The notes: generated by a model from the sequence alone, not told the origin. Shown: positions 44,287 through 53,367, counted from the first letter of the stretch. The stretch is 64,000 nucleotides of DNA from Halorubrum trapanicum (GCF_017873555.1 NZ_JAGGKE010000008.1:62001-126000); one strand, 5' to 3'. A program made the numbers and translations.

Positions 44287-44727
44287 ATGGACGAGCTGAT
44301 CGCCGCGGCGCGCGACGCCCTCGACGCCGCCCACGTCCCGTACTCCGAGTACCGCGTCGGCGCCGCGCTCCGGACCGCCGACGGCACGGTCTACACGGGC
44401 TGTAACATCGAGAACGCGAACTACTCCAACAGCCTCCATGCCGAGGAGGTTGCGCTCGCGGAGGCGGTGAAGAACGGTCACCGCGAGTTCGACCGGATCG
44501 CGGTCTCCTCCGGCGTCCGAGACGGGGTCACCCCCTGCGGGATGTGCCGGCAGTCGCTCGCGGAGTTCGCGGCCGACGACCTCGTCGTCGCCTGCGACGA
44601 GGGCGGCGACGCGGTCACGGAGTACACGCTCGGCGAACTGCTCCCGAACACGATCAGCGAGGGAACGCTCGACGACGCGGAAGCGACCGCCGCCGACGCC
44701 GCGGACGCCGAAAAGAGAGGGAACTGA
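44287..44727 (+). CDS. cdd: Cytidine deaminase
   Basis: This zinc enzyme deaminates cytidine and deoxycytidine to uridine. The 146-residue product has NIENANYSNSLHAEEVA, where His51 binds zinc and Glu53 is the catalytic acid, and TPCGMCRQS, with Cys84 and Cys87 as zinc ligands. The C-terminal 20 residues are an acidic tail. Uridine phosphorylase, which uses the product, is encoded at 49186, not adjacent. The gene is convergent with the Mrp ATPase. Confidence 0.95.
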   Translation: MDELIAAARDALDAAHVPYSEYRVGAALRTADGTVYTGCNIENANYSNSLHAEEVALAEAVKNGHREFDRIAVSSGVRDGVTPCGMCRQSLAEFAADDLVVACDEGGDAVTEYTLGELLPNTISEGTLDDAEATAADAADAEKRGN

Positions 44728-44744
44728 CGCGACCGACGGTCCCG

Positions 44745-45887
44745 TTACTCCGAGGCGGACACCGGGTCGGGGTCCGCTGGCTCCTCGCCGCTTCCGTCGC
44801 CGGCTTCGCTACCCTCCTTGCTCTCGGCGTCCCACTCGCCGACGCGCTCGGCGACCCGCTTCCGGTTCACCTCGCCGACGCGGTCCGCGACGGAGTCGAC
44901 CATCTCGAAGAGGTTTTCCTTGACCGGACTGTCCGGGTCGCGCACCGAGGGACCGTCGGACCCCGCCGAGTCGAAGTCGGGGTGGACGGGGAGCCGCGAG
45001 AGGACGGGGACGCCGTAGTCGTCGCGGATCTCGTCGCCGCCGCCCTCGCCGAAGACGGCGTGGGTGTCGCCGCACTCGGGGCACTGGAACGCGCTCATGT
45101 TCTCGACGACCCCGAGGACCGGCGCGTCGTGCTCGTCGAACAGGCGCAGTCCCTTGCGCGCGTCGGCGACCGCCATCTCCTGGGGCGTCGTGACGATGAC
45201 GACGCCCGCGACGGGCAGCGACTGGAGCAGGTTCAGCGACGCGTCGCCGGTGCCCGGCGGGAGGTCGACGACGAGGTAGTCGAGCTGTCCCCACTCCACC
45301 TCGTTGACGAACTTCATCATCACGTTGTTCACCATCGGCCCGCGCAGCACCGCCGGCTGGTCGCCGTCGGGCATCAGGTGGTCGGTGCTCATCACGCGGA
45401 CGCCGTCGGAGGCCGGCGGGACGATCTCCTCGTTCGGCGTGACGCCCGGCTCGTTCTCGGTTGGCAGCAGCCGCGGGACGTTCGGCCCGTGGACGTCGGC
45501 GTCGAGGATGCCGACTCTGGCACCGCGCTCGCGGAGTCCGGCGGCGAGGTTCGCGGCCACGGTCGTCTTGCCGACGCCGCCCTTTCCGGAGGCGACGGCG
45601 ATCACGTTTCGGACGCCGGGAAGGGCGTCGGTCTCGTGGCCGTGCTCCTCACGGAACTCGGCGCGGAGCTCCGGTTCGAGACCGGCCGCCTCGATCACCT
45701 CGCGGACCGCGTCGCCGATCTCCATCTCCGCCGGCGCGTGCGGGGCGTTGAACGCGAGCGACACCTCGGCGGTGCCGTCGCTGATCGTTACGTCGTCGAC
45801 GAGACCCATCGCGACGATGTCGTCGTCGTTTTGCGGGTCCTCGACGGCGGCGAGTCGGTCGGTCAGTTCGGCTTCGGTGAGTGTCAT
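44745..45887 (-). CDS. apbC: Mrp/NBP35-family Fe-S cluster carrier ATPase
   Basis: This 380-residue P-loop protein transfers Fe-S clusters to targets. The N-terminal part (1-80) is a MIP18/DUF59 domain (EDPQNDDDIVAMGLVDDV), followed by the deviant Walker A ASGKGGVGKTTVAANLA (about residues 99-115), GILDADVHGPN, LIDLPPGTGD-like YLVVDLPPGTGDAS, and the cluster-binding CxxC in FQCPECG. The C-terminal tail is acidic. Its target is not shown; candidates in the window are the many Fe-S proteins of the Nuo, OFOR and NrfD complexes. Confidence 0.93.
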   Translation of the reverse strand: MTLTEAELTDRLAAVEDPQNDDDIVAMGLVDDVTISDGTAEVSLAFNAPHAPAEMEIGDAVREVIEAAGLEPELRAEFREEHGHETDALPGVRNVIAVASGKGGVGKTTVAANLAAGLRERGARVGILDADVHGPNVPRLLPTENEPGVTPNEEIVPPASDGVRVMSTDHLMPDGDQPAVLRGPMVNNVMMKFVNEVEWGQLDYLVVDLPPGTGDASLNLLQSLPVAGVVIVTTPQEMAVADARKGLRLFDEHDAPVLGVVENMSAFQCPECGDTHAVFGEGGGDEIRDDYGVPVLSRLPVHPDFDSAGSDGPSVRDPDSPVKENLFEMVDSVADRVGEVNRKRVAERVGEWDAESKEGSEAGDGSGEEPADPDPVSASE

Positions 45888-45974
45888 TGGTCTGGGTCGG
45901 GCGGCGTAGTCGATTCGGGTTCGATTCGGGCGGCGGGTCGTTTTGCGAGCTGTACGAGCGCCACCGGGACCGCG

Positions 45975-46298
45975 TCAGAAGAACACGGTCCCGATGATGA
46001 TCGTCGCCACGAACAGGCTCCCCCACAGGACGGTGGTGAGTCCGGCGAGGTACCCGACGCCGAGCAGCCCGGCGAACCGGTCGCTCGGGTCGCCGATGAA
46101 CCACGCCGCGACCATCGCGTACACCGGCGCGAGGACGATCCCGAAGATCAGGTACGTCCCCGGGCCGACGAACGGGAGCGTGTACTCCGCGGACAGCGGG
46201 ACCGCTCCGGGCACCGCGGCGGTCGGCGCCGGCGCGAGGCCCGCGACTGAGGCTGCGACCGCTGCGAGGAGCCCTGTGAGGGGGACGAGCGCGGTCAT
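45975..46298 (-). CDS. Small membrane protein of the NrfD operon
   Basis: This 107-residue protein has three hydrophobic segments, the first an Ala/Val-rich N-terminal helix that may be a signal anchor, then YLIFGIVLAPVYAMVAAWFIG and a third at the C-terminus. I do not recognise it. It overlaps the nrfD stop by 4 nt on the same strand, so it is likely a small subunit or assembly factor of the same complex. The gene is last in the three-gene operon. Confidence 0.75.
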   Translation of the reverse strand: MTALVPLTGLLAAVAASVAGLAPAPTAAVPGAVPLSAEYTLPFVGPGTYLIFGIVLAPVYAMVAAWFIGDPSDRFAGLLGVGYLAGLTTVLWGSLFVATIIIGTVFF

Positions 46299-47617
46299 GC
46301 GTCCACCTCCTCGTGCTCTTCGATCGCGTGGAGCTCGACGACCGGGATCACCTTCGAGACGACGAGGAAGAACAGCACGACGATTCCGACCGTTCCCAGC
46401 ACCGCCGAGATCTCGACCGGCGAGGGGACGTACTGCCCGGGCACCCCGTCGTACAGGGCGAAGTGCGCGTGCTGGAGTCCCTCGACGACGAACAGCACCT
46501 TCTCGGTGAGCGTCCCGATCAGGACGCCGACTGAGATCCCGACCAGCGCGCGGATATCGAACAGGTCGGGCCGCAGCGCCGTCGCGAACGCGTACAGCAT
46601 CGCGAGGACGACGAGGCCGATCGCGACCCAGTACAGCGGGGTCGAGATCTTCACCTCGGTCGCGTGCTGGAGCGTGGTCGGCGCCGCGAAGATCCCCGTG
46701 ATCACCTGCTGGAGCTGGAGCCACAGGAAGATGAGGCTGAAGAAGCCGAGCCACTTGGCCAGCCCTTGGAAGACGGCGCGGGGGATGAGCTCCTCCCAGC
46801 CGTACGCGTGGCGGAACGCGGCCGCGATGATGATGATCCCGCTCACCGCGGAGGTCAGCGCGATGGAGAGGAACGACGGTCCCTGAACGCCGCCGTGCCA
46901 GCCCGCCATCGACGGCAGCAGCGAGAACAGCCACGGGATCACCCCCCCGTGAAGCAACAGCGGCGCCATGATGATGATCGCGAACGCGATCCACCAGACC
47001 ATGCGCTCGACAACCTCGTCTTCCGTCTCGGTGTACCCCACGGTCAGCGCCGCGTACAGGGGTTCGAGCCGGTTCGGAAGCCGGTCGCGGAGCCGGTTCA
47101 CGTCGTAGCGGATCGTCAAGGCGAGGTACGTCGCCGTCAACACGAAGTAGGCCGTGATGACGGTCACGTCCCACATCAGCGGCGACCACTGGACGCGGGT
47201 GGGCCACGCCGGCAGCACGCTCGTCACCAGCCGGTCGGGTCGCCCGACGTGGATGAGGATGAAGATGCCCGCGCAGGTCAGCGCGGCGATGGTAAGCAGC
47301 TCCGCCAGGCGCGCGACGGGCTGGTAGGTGTCCATCCCGAGCAGGCGCACCGCCGCCGACAGGATGATCCCGCCGTGGGCGATTCCTACCCACCAGATGA
47401 ACGCGCCGATGTACAGCCCCCACGGCACCCCGCCGCCGGAGCCCCAGTCGGCGAGGTTGGTGACTATCAGGCCGTTCCGGAGCTGCTGGCTGTAGAAGAA
47501 CAGCCAGACGCCGATCAGCCCGAGCGCGACCGCGAGCGCGGCGACGTACCGGTTCGAGAACGTCTTGATCGGGCGGACCAGCGTGTCGCGGTCGACGCCG
47601 GTCACGTCGACGCTCAC
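46295..47617 (-). CDS. nrfD: NrfD/PsrC-family membrane quinone-interacting subunit
   Basis: NrfD-type proteins anchor Fe-S partners in the membrane and exchange electrons with quinone. The 440-residue product has about nine to ten transmembrane helices, with the family-typical VPWGLYIGAFIWWVGIAHGG near the N-terminus, RPDRLVTSVL and a central MVWWIAFAIIIMAPLLLHGGVIPWLF. It overlaps the upstream Fe-S protein by 4 nt and the downstream small protein by 4 nt. No catalytic molybdoprotein is encoded next to it. Confidence 0.88.
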   Translation of the reverse strand: MSVDVTGVDRDTLVRPIKTFSNRYVAALAVALGLIGVWLFFYSQQLRNGLIVTNLADWGSGGGVPWGLYIGAFIWWVGIAHGGIILSAAVRLLGMDTYQPVARLAELLTIAALTCAGIFILIHVGRPDRLVTSVLPAWPTRVQWSPLMWDVTVITAYFVLTATYLALTIRYDVNRLRDRLPNRLEPLYAALTVGYTETEDEVVERMVWWIAFAIIIMAPLLLHGGVIPWLFSLLPSMAGWHGGVQGPSFLSIALTSAVSGIIIIAAAFRHAYGWEELIPRAVFQGLAKWLGFFSLIFLWLQLQQVITGIFAAPTTLQHATEVKISTPLYWVAIGLVVLAMLYAFATALRPDLFDIRALVGISVGVLIGTLTEKVLFVVEGLQHAHFALYDGVPGQYVPSPVEISAVLGTVGIVVLFFLVVSKVIPVVELHAIEEHEEVDA

Positions 47618-48879
47618 GCCTCTTCACCCCCGTTCGCGGCCGCGCCCCGGTCGAGGACCTCCTTGCGGTCGTCGACGAGACCCACGTCCTCGTAAGCGAC
47701 CGGCCCCTCCACCTGTTCGGCGTGCGGCGACGGCTCGTTGCCGATGAACTGAACGTTCGGCTCGGTGCCGCGTTCCTCCATCAGCTTGAACGTCGACACC
47801 GTGTGCCCCTTGCGGTTCGGGTAGGTGGAGGTGTCGTTCTCCTGTCCGTCCCGGTACTCCGCGAGGTGCTGGTTCGGATCGCTCTCCGGGTCGTTGAGGT
47901 CCCCGAAGTGGATCGCGTTCATCGCGCACGCCTCCTCGCAGGCGGTGGTGCCGATCAGGTCCTCGCCCATCTGGCCGTCCTGCCGGTCGACGCAGAACGT
48001 ACACTTGCCCATCACGCCCTCCGGTGGACGGGAGCCGACCCAGCGCCCGCGATCGTCGATCTGGTGGTCGTCGTCGACCTCGGACTCGGGCACGTCCGGC
48101 TCGCCCCACTGGAAGTAGTTGACGCCGTACGGGCACGACACCTCGCAGTACCGGCAGCCGATACAGATGTCGTAGTCCGTGAGCACGAGACCGTCCTCCT
48201 CGCGGGTGTGGCGGGCGCCGACCGGACACACCTTCGTACACGGCGAGTCCGTACAGTGCTGGCAGGTCCGGGGGAGGAAGTTCGTCTCGTCGCCCTGCCC
48301 CTCGTCCTCGAACGAGAAGACGTACATCCAGTTGGCGCCCCGCGAGAGGTTGTGCTCCTGGTTACACGCGACCATACAGGCGAGACACCCGTCGCAGTTG
48401 TTGAGGTTGATCGTCATCCCCCAGCGGGTTCCCTCGCCGTCGTCGCCGCCGGCGCCGGCGGTGCCGTTGCCGCCGGTGGTCGCGCCCGCGGTGCCGAGTC
48501 CGCTGAGGCCGAGCGCGGCCGCCGCGGCGCCCTTCTTCATCACCGATCGACGCGACTCGGCGTCGTCACCGCCGACGTCCCGCAGGGCCTCCCCGATGCC
48601 GCCGAACGCCTCCTCGACGCGGTCGACGGCGTTCACGTCGTCCGCGTCGACCTCGTCGGGGTCGGGGATCGCTATCTCGCGGTCGTCGACGTCGAACTCC
48701 TCGAGGATCCGGTCGTGGTACCGGCGGTAGAACTCGACCTCGGAGAGCTCGTCCGCGGCCACGCGCTGGGCGTCGCGGGCCATCTCCGCGCCGAGTTCGG
48801 CGTCGAACTCCGTCTCCTCGAGGAGCTGCCTGTCCTCCTCGTCTACGGTCGTGTACATCGATTCGTCGTCGGTGCTCAT
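47614..48879 (-). CDS. Four-cluster ferredoxin-type protein with internal twin-arginine motif
   Basis: This 421-residue protein resembles DmsB/PsrB/NrfC-type electron-transfer subunits. It contains the motif set for four [4Fe-4S] clusters: CDGCLACMVACNQ, CQHCTDSPCTKVCPVGA, CIGCRYCEVSCPYGV, and CTFC...CEEACAMNAI. Residues 110-130 carry a twin-arginine-like stretch (ESRRSVMKKGAAAAALGLSG). Normally that sits at the N-terminus, but here about 108 acidic residues precede it, with no internal ATG to shorten the product. The order Fe-S protein, NrfD, small protein suggests a membrane-bound quinone oxidoreductase module. Confidence 0.88.
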   Translation of the reverse strand: MSTDDESMYTTVDEEDRQLLEETEFDAELGAEMARDAQRVAADELSEVEFYRRYHDRILEEFDVDDREIAIPDPDEVDADDVNAVDRVEEAFGGIGEALRDVGGDDAESRRSVMKKGAAAAALGLSGLGTAGATTGGNGTAGAGGDDGEGTRWGMTINLNNCDGCLACMVACNQEHNLSRGANWMYVFSFEDEGQGDETNFLPRTCQHCTDSPCTKVCPVGARHTREEDGLVLTDYDICIGCRYCEVSCPYGVNYFQWGEPDVPESEVDDDHQIDDRGRWVGSRPPEGVMGKCTFCVDRQDGQMGEDLIGTTACEEACAMNAIHFGDLNDPESDPNQHLAEYRDGQENDTSTYPNRKGHTVSTFKLMEERGTEPNVQFIGNEPSPHAEQVEGPVAYEDVGLVDDRKEVLDRGAAANGGEEA

Positions 48880-49185
48880 GGTGGAAGTGGAGTCGGTACC
48901 CCCCGCTCGCGGACGGGGGTCGCGGGACCGCCGTCGGACCCGCCGCGGACGTCGACGCGCGACTGACGCCGCAGGACCGGGTTCGACATTCCCGGTGATG
49001 CTACGCGATCCGGGGGGTCAACCGTGACTCAAATTCCAAACCCCTGGCAACGCCGCCGAAGATGTTCGATCTCTCGCATAAAAGATCGTGTCACAGCCGA
49101 AGACAGCCCGGAGCGGGTGAGGGGGCGCGTGGTCCGCTCCGCCGAGCCGGAACTACTTTTAAATGCCTCTCCGAACGCCGAGGAC
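48880..49185. other. Divergent intergenic region between Fe-S operon and udp
   Basis: No gene is seen in these 306 nt. The right end holds the udp promoter (CTACTTTTAAATG, about 49153-49165). A GCATAAAAG element at 49077-49085 could serve a second rightward start, and TTTGGAATTTGAG (about 49030-49042 on the minus strand) a leftward start with a leader of more than 100 nt for the Fe-S operon. No hairpin or repeat stands out. Confidence 0.45.
49153..49165 (+). promoter_or_regulatory. Box A of the uridine phosphorylase gene
   Basis: CTACTTTTAAATG is centred about 27 nt before the ATG at 49186, and supports that start rather than the upstream open frame. Confidence 0.6.
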
Positions 49186-50052
49186 ATGACCGACGAGACC
49201 GACGCAGGCGCTTCCGACGCGGACTCCCCGGCCTCCGACGCCGAAAGCGAGGATCCGAACGACGGGGCCGGCTACCACGTCGAGGCCGCGGCCGAGGACG
49301 TCGCGGACGCGGTCCTCCTCCCGGGGAACCCCGAGCGCGTCGACAAGATCACGGCGCTGTGGGACGACCACGAGGAGGTCGCGCGCCACCGCGAGTACCG
49401 CACCGCGACCGGGACGTACGACGGCGCGCCGATCTCCGTCACCTCCACGGGCATCGGCTCCCCGTCGGCCGCCATCGCCGTCGAGGAGCTGGCGCGCGTC
49501 GGCGTCGACACGTTCATCCGGGTCGGCTCCTGCGGCGCGATCCAGCCCGAGATGGACGTGGGCGATCTGGTGATCACGACCGGGGGCGTCCGCCAGGAGG
49601 GGACGAGCGACGAGTACGTCCGCGAGGACTACCCGGCGACCGCCGACGGCGAGGTCGTCTCCGCGCTGGTCGCCGCCGCAGAGCGGCTGGGCCACGAGTA
49701 CCACACCGGCGTCACCATGAGCGCCGACTCCTTCTACGCCGGGCAGGGCCGCCCCGGGTTCGAGGGGTTCGAGGCCGCCGGCTCGGACGAGCTCGTCGCG
49801 GAGCTCCGCGACGCGAACGTGAAGAACATCGAGATGGAGGCGTCCGCGATCCTCACGATCGCCAACGTGTACGGGCTTCGGGCGGGCGCGGTCTGTTCCG
49901 TCTACGCGAACCGCGTGACCGGCGAGTTCCGGACGGAAGGCGAGTCGCGCGCCGCCGAGACCGCGAGCCTCGCGGTGAAGCTGCTCGCGCGCATGGACGA
50001 GGCGAAACGCGAGGCGGGCGCCGACCGCTGGCACGCGGGTCTCTCGCTGTAG
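49186..50052 (+). CDS. udp: Uridine phosphorylase (PNP/UDP family)
   Basis: This family cleaves nucleosides with phosphate to base and ribose-1-phosphate. The 288-residue product starts with an acidic Ser/Asp extension of about 30 residues, then has LLPGNPERVDKI, GIGSPSAAIAVEEL, RVGSCGAIQPEMDVGDLVI and NIEMEASAILTIANVYGLRAGAVC, the active-site core. This pattern is closest to uridine phosphorylase, although purine specificity cannot be excluded. Cytidine deaminase at 44287 provides uridine. Confidence 0.9.
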   Translation: MTDETDAGASDADSPASDAESEDPNDGAGYHVEAAAEDVADAVLLPGNPERVDKITALWDDHEEVARHREYRTATGTYDGAPISVTSTGIGSPSAAIAVEELARVGVDTFIRVGSCGAIQPEMDVGDLVITTGGVRQEGTSDEYVREDYPATADGEVVSALVAAAERLGHEYHTGVTMSADSFYAGQGRPGFEGFEAAGSDELVAELRDANVKNIEMEASAILTIANVYGLRAGAVCSVYANRVTGEFRTEGESRAAETASLAVKLLARMDEAKREAGADRWHAGLSL

Positions 50053-50107
50053 CCGCCGCCCGCGACCCCGCCGCGTTGGCGATATCTGTCTGCGAGCGTT
50101 CCAAAGC

Positions 50108-50116
50108 GACTTTATC
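50108..50116 (+). promoter_or_regulatory. Box A of the NDH-2-like gene
   Basis: GACTTTATC lies 23-31 nt before the ATG at 50139 and fixes that start. Confidence 0.6.
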
Positions 50117-50138
50117 CGCGGGCCGCGGAGCGATACGC

Positions 50139-51320
50139 ATGAGTACACAGGTCGTCGTCGTCGGCTCCGGGTACGCCGGCGCCGGGGCGGTGAAGGCGTT
50201 CGAAGACGAGGTCGGCGAGGGCGAGGCGGAGCTCACCTGGATATCCGAACACGACTATCACCTCGTCTTACACGAGGTCCACCGCGCGATCCGCAACCCC
50301 GCGGTCGAGGACAAGATCACGATCCCCGTCGACGAGATCAAATCGCCCCGGTCCGACTTCGTCCAGGGCCGGGTCGTCGACGTCGACACCGACGACCGCG
50401 TCGTCGAGACGGACGACGGGACCACCGTCGACTACGACTACCTCCTCCTCGGCGTCGGCTCGACGACCGCATTCTTCGGCATCGAGGGGCTGAAGGAGCA
50501 CGCCCACCAGCTGAAGGGGCTCGACGACGCGAAGGCGATCCACGAGGACGTCCGCGAGGCGGCGGCCGAGGCGACCCGCTCCGACCCCGTCGAGGTCATC
50601 GTCGGCGGCGCCGGTCTCTCCGGCATCCAGACCGCCGGCGAGATCGCCGAGTACCGCGACAAACACCGCGCGCCGATCGAGATCAAGCTGGTCGAGGGAC
50701 TCGACGAGGTCTTCCCCGGCAACGACCCGCAGATCCAGGGCGCGCTCCGCCAGCGGCTGGAGGACGCCGACGTGGAGATCCTCACCGGCGACTTCATCTC
50801 GAAGGCCGACGAGGACGCCGTCTACCTCGGCGGCGGCGACGAGGAGGAGCCGGCGGAGCTCGGCTACGACGTGCTGATCTGGACCGGCGGCATCACGGGC
50901 CAGCCGGAGCTGGAGAACGTCGAGGTCGAGAAGGACGAGCGCTCGAACCGCGTCCACGCCGACGCCGATTTCACCACCAGCGACGACCGCGTGTTCGCCA
51001 TCGGCGACACCGCCCTCGTCGAGCAGGGCGACGACGACGTGGCGCCGCCGACCGCGCAGGCCGCCTGGCAGGCCGCCGAGGTCGCCGGCGAGAACCTCGC
51101 GCGCGCCGCACGCGGCGCGCCGCTCCGCTCGTGGACCCACGAGGACAAGGGGACCGTCATCTCCGTCGGCGAGGACGCGGTCGCCCACGACGTGATGGGC
51201 ATGCCGATCAAGACGTTCGGCGGCACGCCCGCGAAGCTGCTGAAGAAGGCCATCGCCACGCGCTGGATCAACAAGGTCTCCTCCGCGAGCCGCGCGTTCG
51301 GCGCGTTCGGGGATATGTAG
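50139..51320 (+). CDS. FAD/NAD(P)-dependent dehydrogenase (NDH-2-like)
   Basis: This 393-residue flavoprotein has two Rossmann motifs, VVVVGSGYAGAGAV at the N-terminus for FAD and VIVGGAGLSGIQTAGEIAE in the middle for NAD(P), plus the FAD-contact VFAIGDTALVEQG and the family C-terminus. It belongs to the NDH-2/pyridine nucleotide-disulfide-oxidoreductase group and probably passes electrons from NADH to quinone without pumping protons. Such an enzyme would be needed because the Nuo complex here lacks the NADH module. No Cys-pair active site is seen, so it is not a disulfide reductase. The C-terminal region is amphipathic and may attach to the membrane. Confidence 0.87.
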   Translation: MSTQVVVVGSGYAGAGAVKAFEDEVGEGEAELTWISEHDYHLVLHEVHRAIRNPAVEDKITIPVDEIKSPRSDFVQGRVVDVDTDDRVVETDDGTTVDYDYLLLGVGSTTAFFGIEGLKEHAHQLKGLDDAKAIHEDVREAAAEATRSDPVEVIVGGAGLSGIQTAGEIAEYRDKHRAPIEIKLVEGLDEVFPGNDPQIQGALRQRLEDADVEILTGDFISKADEDAVYLGGGDEEEPAELGYDVLIWTGGITGQPELENVEVEKDERSNRVHADADFTTSDDRVFAIGDTALVEQGDDDVAPPTAQAAWQAAEVAGENLARAARGAPLRSWTHEDKGTVISVGEDAVAHDVMGMPIKTFGGTPAKLLKKAIATRWINKVSSASRAFGAFGDM

Positions 51321-51432
51321 GCGCGGGCGACTCGCGACGGCGACGCGTCTCTCGGCTTCGACTTCCGACTCTTTTCGACGAGAAGCAGTTAGAACTGCGG
51401 CAGACAGCCGGTCGAAGAGCCTCGTTCCGCAG

Positions 51433-51966
51433 TCAGTGTTCCGCCGGCTCGTCGGGCGCCCGCATGTCGTCGATCCGAAGGATGAGCACGTTCGCGGTGT
51501 CGTCTTTGCCGTCGACGGTGCCGTCGATGACGAGCTTCGAGAGCGGCGTCGGGCCGACGGTGACGCTGTCGCCCTCGTGGAAGTCGCGGACCGACCCCTG
51601 GACGTGGATCTCGGCGCGACACAGCTCGGGGTGGTGGACGCTGGAGAGGTCGATCCCGTCGACGTTGACTCCCTCGACCTCCTCGCCCTCGTGGTAGATC
51701 GGGACGTCGGCCGGCTCGTCCATGCGCTGGATGTCGAGCGCCTCGTAGGCGTTCGAGGTGGGCTTGTAGCCGCCCTTCGGACCAGGTACCCCTTCGACCA
51801 GCTGGAGGGCCTTGAGGCTCTGCATCTGGTTGCGGATCGTCCCCGGATTACGGTCGACCTCCTCGGCGATCGCCTCGCCTTTCACGGCGTCCTCCTGTTC
51901 CCCGTACAGGTTGATCAGGGCCGAGAGGATGCTTTTCTGGCTCGATGTGAGCTCGATCGATGACAT
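51433..51966 (-). CDS. Winged-helix transcription regulator
   Basis: This 177-residue protein has an N-terminal winged helix (residues about 5-75) with ILSALINLYGEQEDAVKGEAIAEEV, RNPGTIRNQMQSLKALQLVEGVPGPKGGYKPT. This pattern matches the HTH that in other archaea is joined to CBS domains. Here the C-terminal 100 residues are different, acidic and beta-rich, with the sequence GPTPLSKLVIDGTVDGKDDTANVLILRIDDM, a possible small-molecule sensor or RNA-binding fold. A CATTTAAG box A lies about 27 nt before the ATG. Target genes are unknown. Confidence 0.8.
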   Translation of the reverse strand: MSSIELTSSQKSILSALINLYGEQEDAVKGEAIAEEVDRNPGTIRNQMQSLKALQLVEGVPGPKGGYKPTSNAYEALDIQRMDEPADVPIYHEGEEVEGVNVDGIDLSSVHHPELCRAEIHVQGSVRDFHEGDSVTVGPTPLSKLVIDGTVDGKDDTANVLILRIDDMRAPDEPAEH

Positions 51967-52072
51967 GGTCGCGAATACATCACGCCCCCGCTTAAATGCG
52001 ATGGAACTCGCTTATAAATGATCGTGTGGAATCCGCTCGGTGGCCGGATACAGCCGGTTCCGACCGACCGGT

Positions 52073-52291
52073 TCACTCCCCGCGAAGCCGCTTCATCCGG
52101 ACGTACGCGATCGGACTCGAGAGCGCGACGACCACGCCGACGCCGATCAGCGCGACCCCGAGATCCGCCGCGACGAACGAGACCGCGGCGCCGACGAGTC
52201 CGACCGCCGCGCCGGTGAACGCGACCGCGATGGTCGCGCCGATCGGCTCGATGTCGCCGGGGTCGACCGAGTAGGGATCGGAACTGCCCAT
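52073..52291 (-). CDS. Small two-helix membrane protein
   Basis: This 72-residue protein has an acidic N-terminus (MGSSDPYSVDPGDIEPIG), two hydrophobic segments (about residues 18-38 and 42-60) and a basic tail (RMKRLRGE), so the C-terminus should face the cytoplasm. I do not know its function. The ATG start at 52291 is chosen over the longer frame to 52399, which adds an Arg/Pro-rich stretch. Confidence 0.68.
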   Translation of the reverse strand: MGSSDPYSVDPGDIEPIGATIAVAFTGAAVGLVGAAVSFVAADLGVALIGVGVVVALSSPIAYVRMKRLRGE

Positions 52292-52427
52292 GAACGCCCC
52301 GTGGCGGGCCGGGCGCAAAACGGTGTCCGATCCGGCGAGGGGGGGACGGTGGGGTCGCCGGCGAATCCAGGGCGACGCGAGCGCGCCGATCCCCACCATT
52401 CAAGCGCCGGCGCGCCGCGTAGCCGGT

Positions 52428-53333
52428 ATGACCACGGTCAGGATCATCGGCGCGCCGACCGACTACGGGGCGAACCGACGCGGGGTCGACATGGGACCGT
52501 CGGCGATCCGATACGGCGGACTCGCCGACCAGCTCGCCGGCGCGGGCGTCGAGACGGTCGACGCGGGCGACCTCCTCGTCCCGCGGGCCGAGGAGCGCGA
52601 TCCGGACGCGGACGCGCCCAGCGAGGGGAAAGCCAAGTTCCTCCGCGAGACGGCGGACGTCTGTCGACGGCTCGGCGACGAGGTCGCCGCGACGCTCGCG
52701 GACGGCGAGGTGCCGCTCGCGCTCGGGGGCGACCACTCAATCGCCATCGGGAGCCTCGTCGGGTCCGCGCGCGACGCCGATGTCGGCGCGGTATGGTTCG
52801 ACGCGCACGCCGACCTCAACACGCCCGCGACGACGCCCTCGGGGAACGTCCACGGGATGCCGCTGGCGGCCGCGCTCGGGATCGGCGAGTTCGCGGACAC
52901 CGAGTGGGCGAACGCGCCGGGGCTCTCGCCGGAGAACGTCGCGCTCGTCGGGCTTCGGTCGGTCGACGGCGCGGAGGCGGAGCTAATCCGCGACCGCGGC
53001 TTCGCGGCGTACACGATGTCGGACATCGACGAGCGGGGGATCACGGACGTCACCGAGGAGGCGCTCTCCGTCGCCTCGGCCGGCGTCGACGGGATCCACG
53101 TCAGCCTCGATCTGGACTGGCTCGACCCGAACGCGGCGCCCGGGGTCGGCACGCCCGTCCGCGGCGGCGTCACCTACCGGGAGGCGCACAGCGCGATGGA
53201 GATCGTCGACCGGACGGACGCGCTCCGGTCGATGGAGCTGGTCGAGGTGAATCCGACGCTCGACCAGCACAACGAGACGGCCGAGCTGGCGACGGAGCTG
53301 GCGGCGAGCGCGCTCGGGAAGCGCGTCCTATAA
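52428..53333 (+). CDS. rocF: Arginase
   Basis: Arginase hydrolyses L-arginine to ornithine and urea with a dinuclear Mn centre. The 301-residue product has the RocF-type N-terminus GAPTDYGANRRGVDMGPSAIRY, the metal motifs GGDHSIAIGSL, WFDAHADLNTPATTPSGNVHGMPL and SLDLDWLDPNAAPGVGTPVRGG. The combination of GNVHGMPL and GTPVRGG favours arginase over agmatinase. A weak CCATTCAAG element about 30 nt upstream may be the promoter. Confidence 0.9.
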   Translation: MTTVRIIGAPTDYGANRRGVDMGPSAIRYGGLADQLAGAGVETVDAGDLLVPRAEERDPDADAPSEGKAKFLRETADVCRRLGDEVAATLADGEVPLALGGDHSIAIGSLVGSARDADVGAVWFDAHADLNTPATTPSGNVHGMPLAAALGIGEFADTEWANAPGLSPENVALVGLRSVDGAEAELIRDRGFAAYTMSDIDERGITDVTEEALSVASAGVDGIHVSLDLDWLDPNAAPGVGTPVRGGVTYREAHSAMEIVDRTDALRSMELVEVNPTLDQHNETAELATELAASALGKRVL

Positions 53334-53367
53334 ATCGAGGGCGGTCGAGCCGACCGAGCCGAACGCC

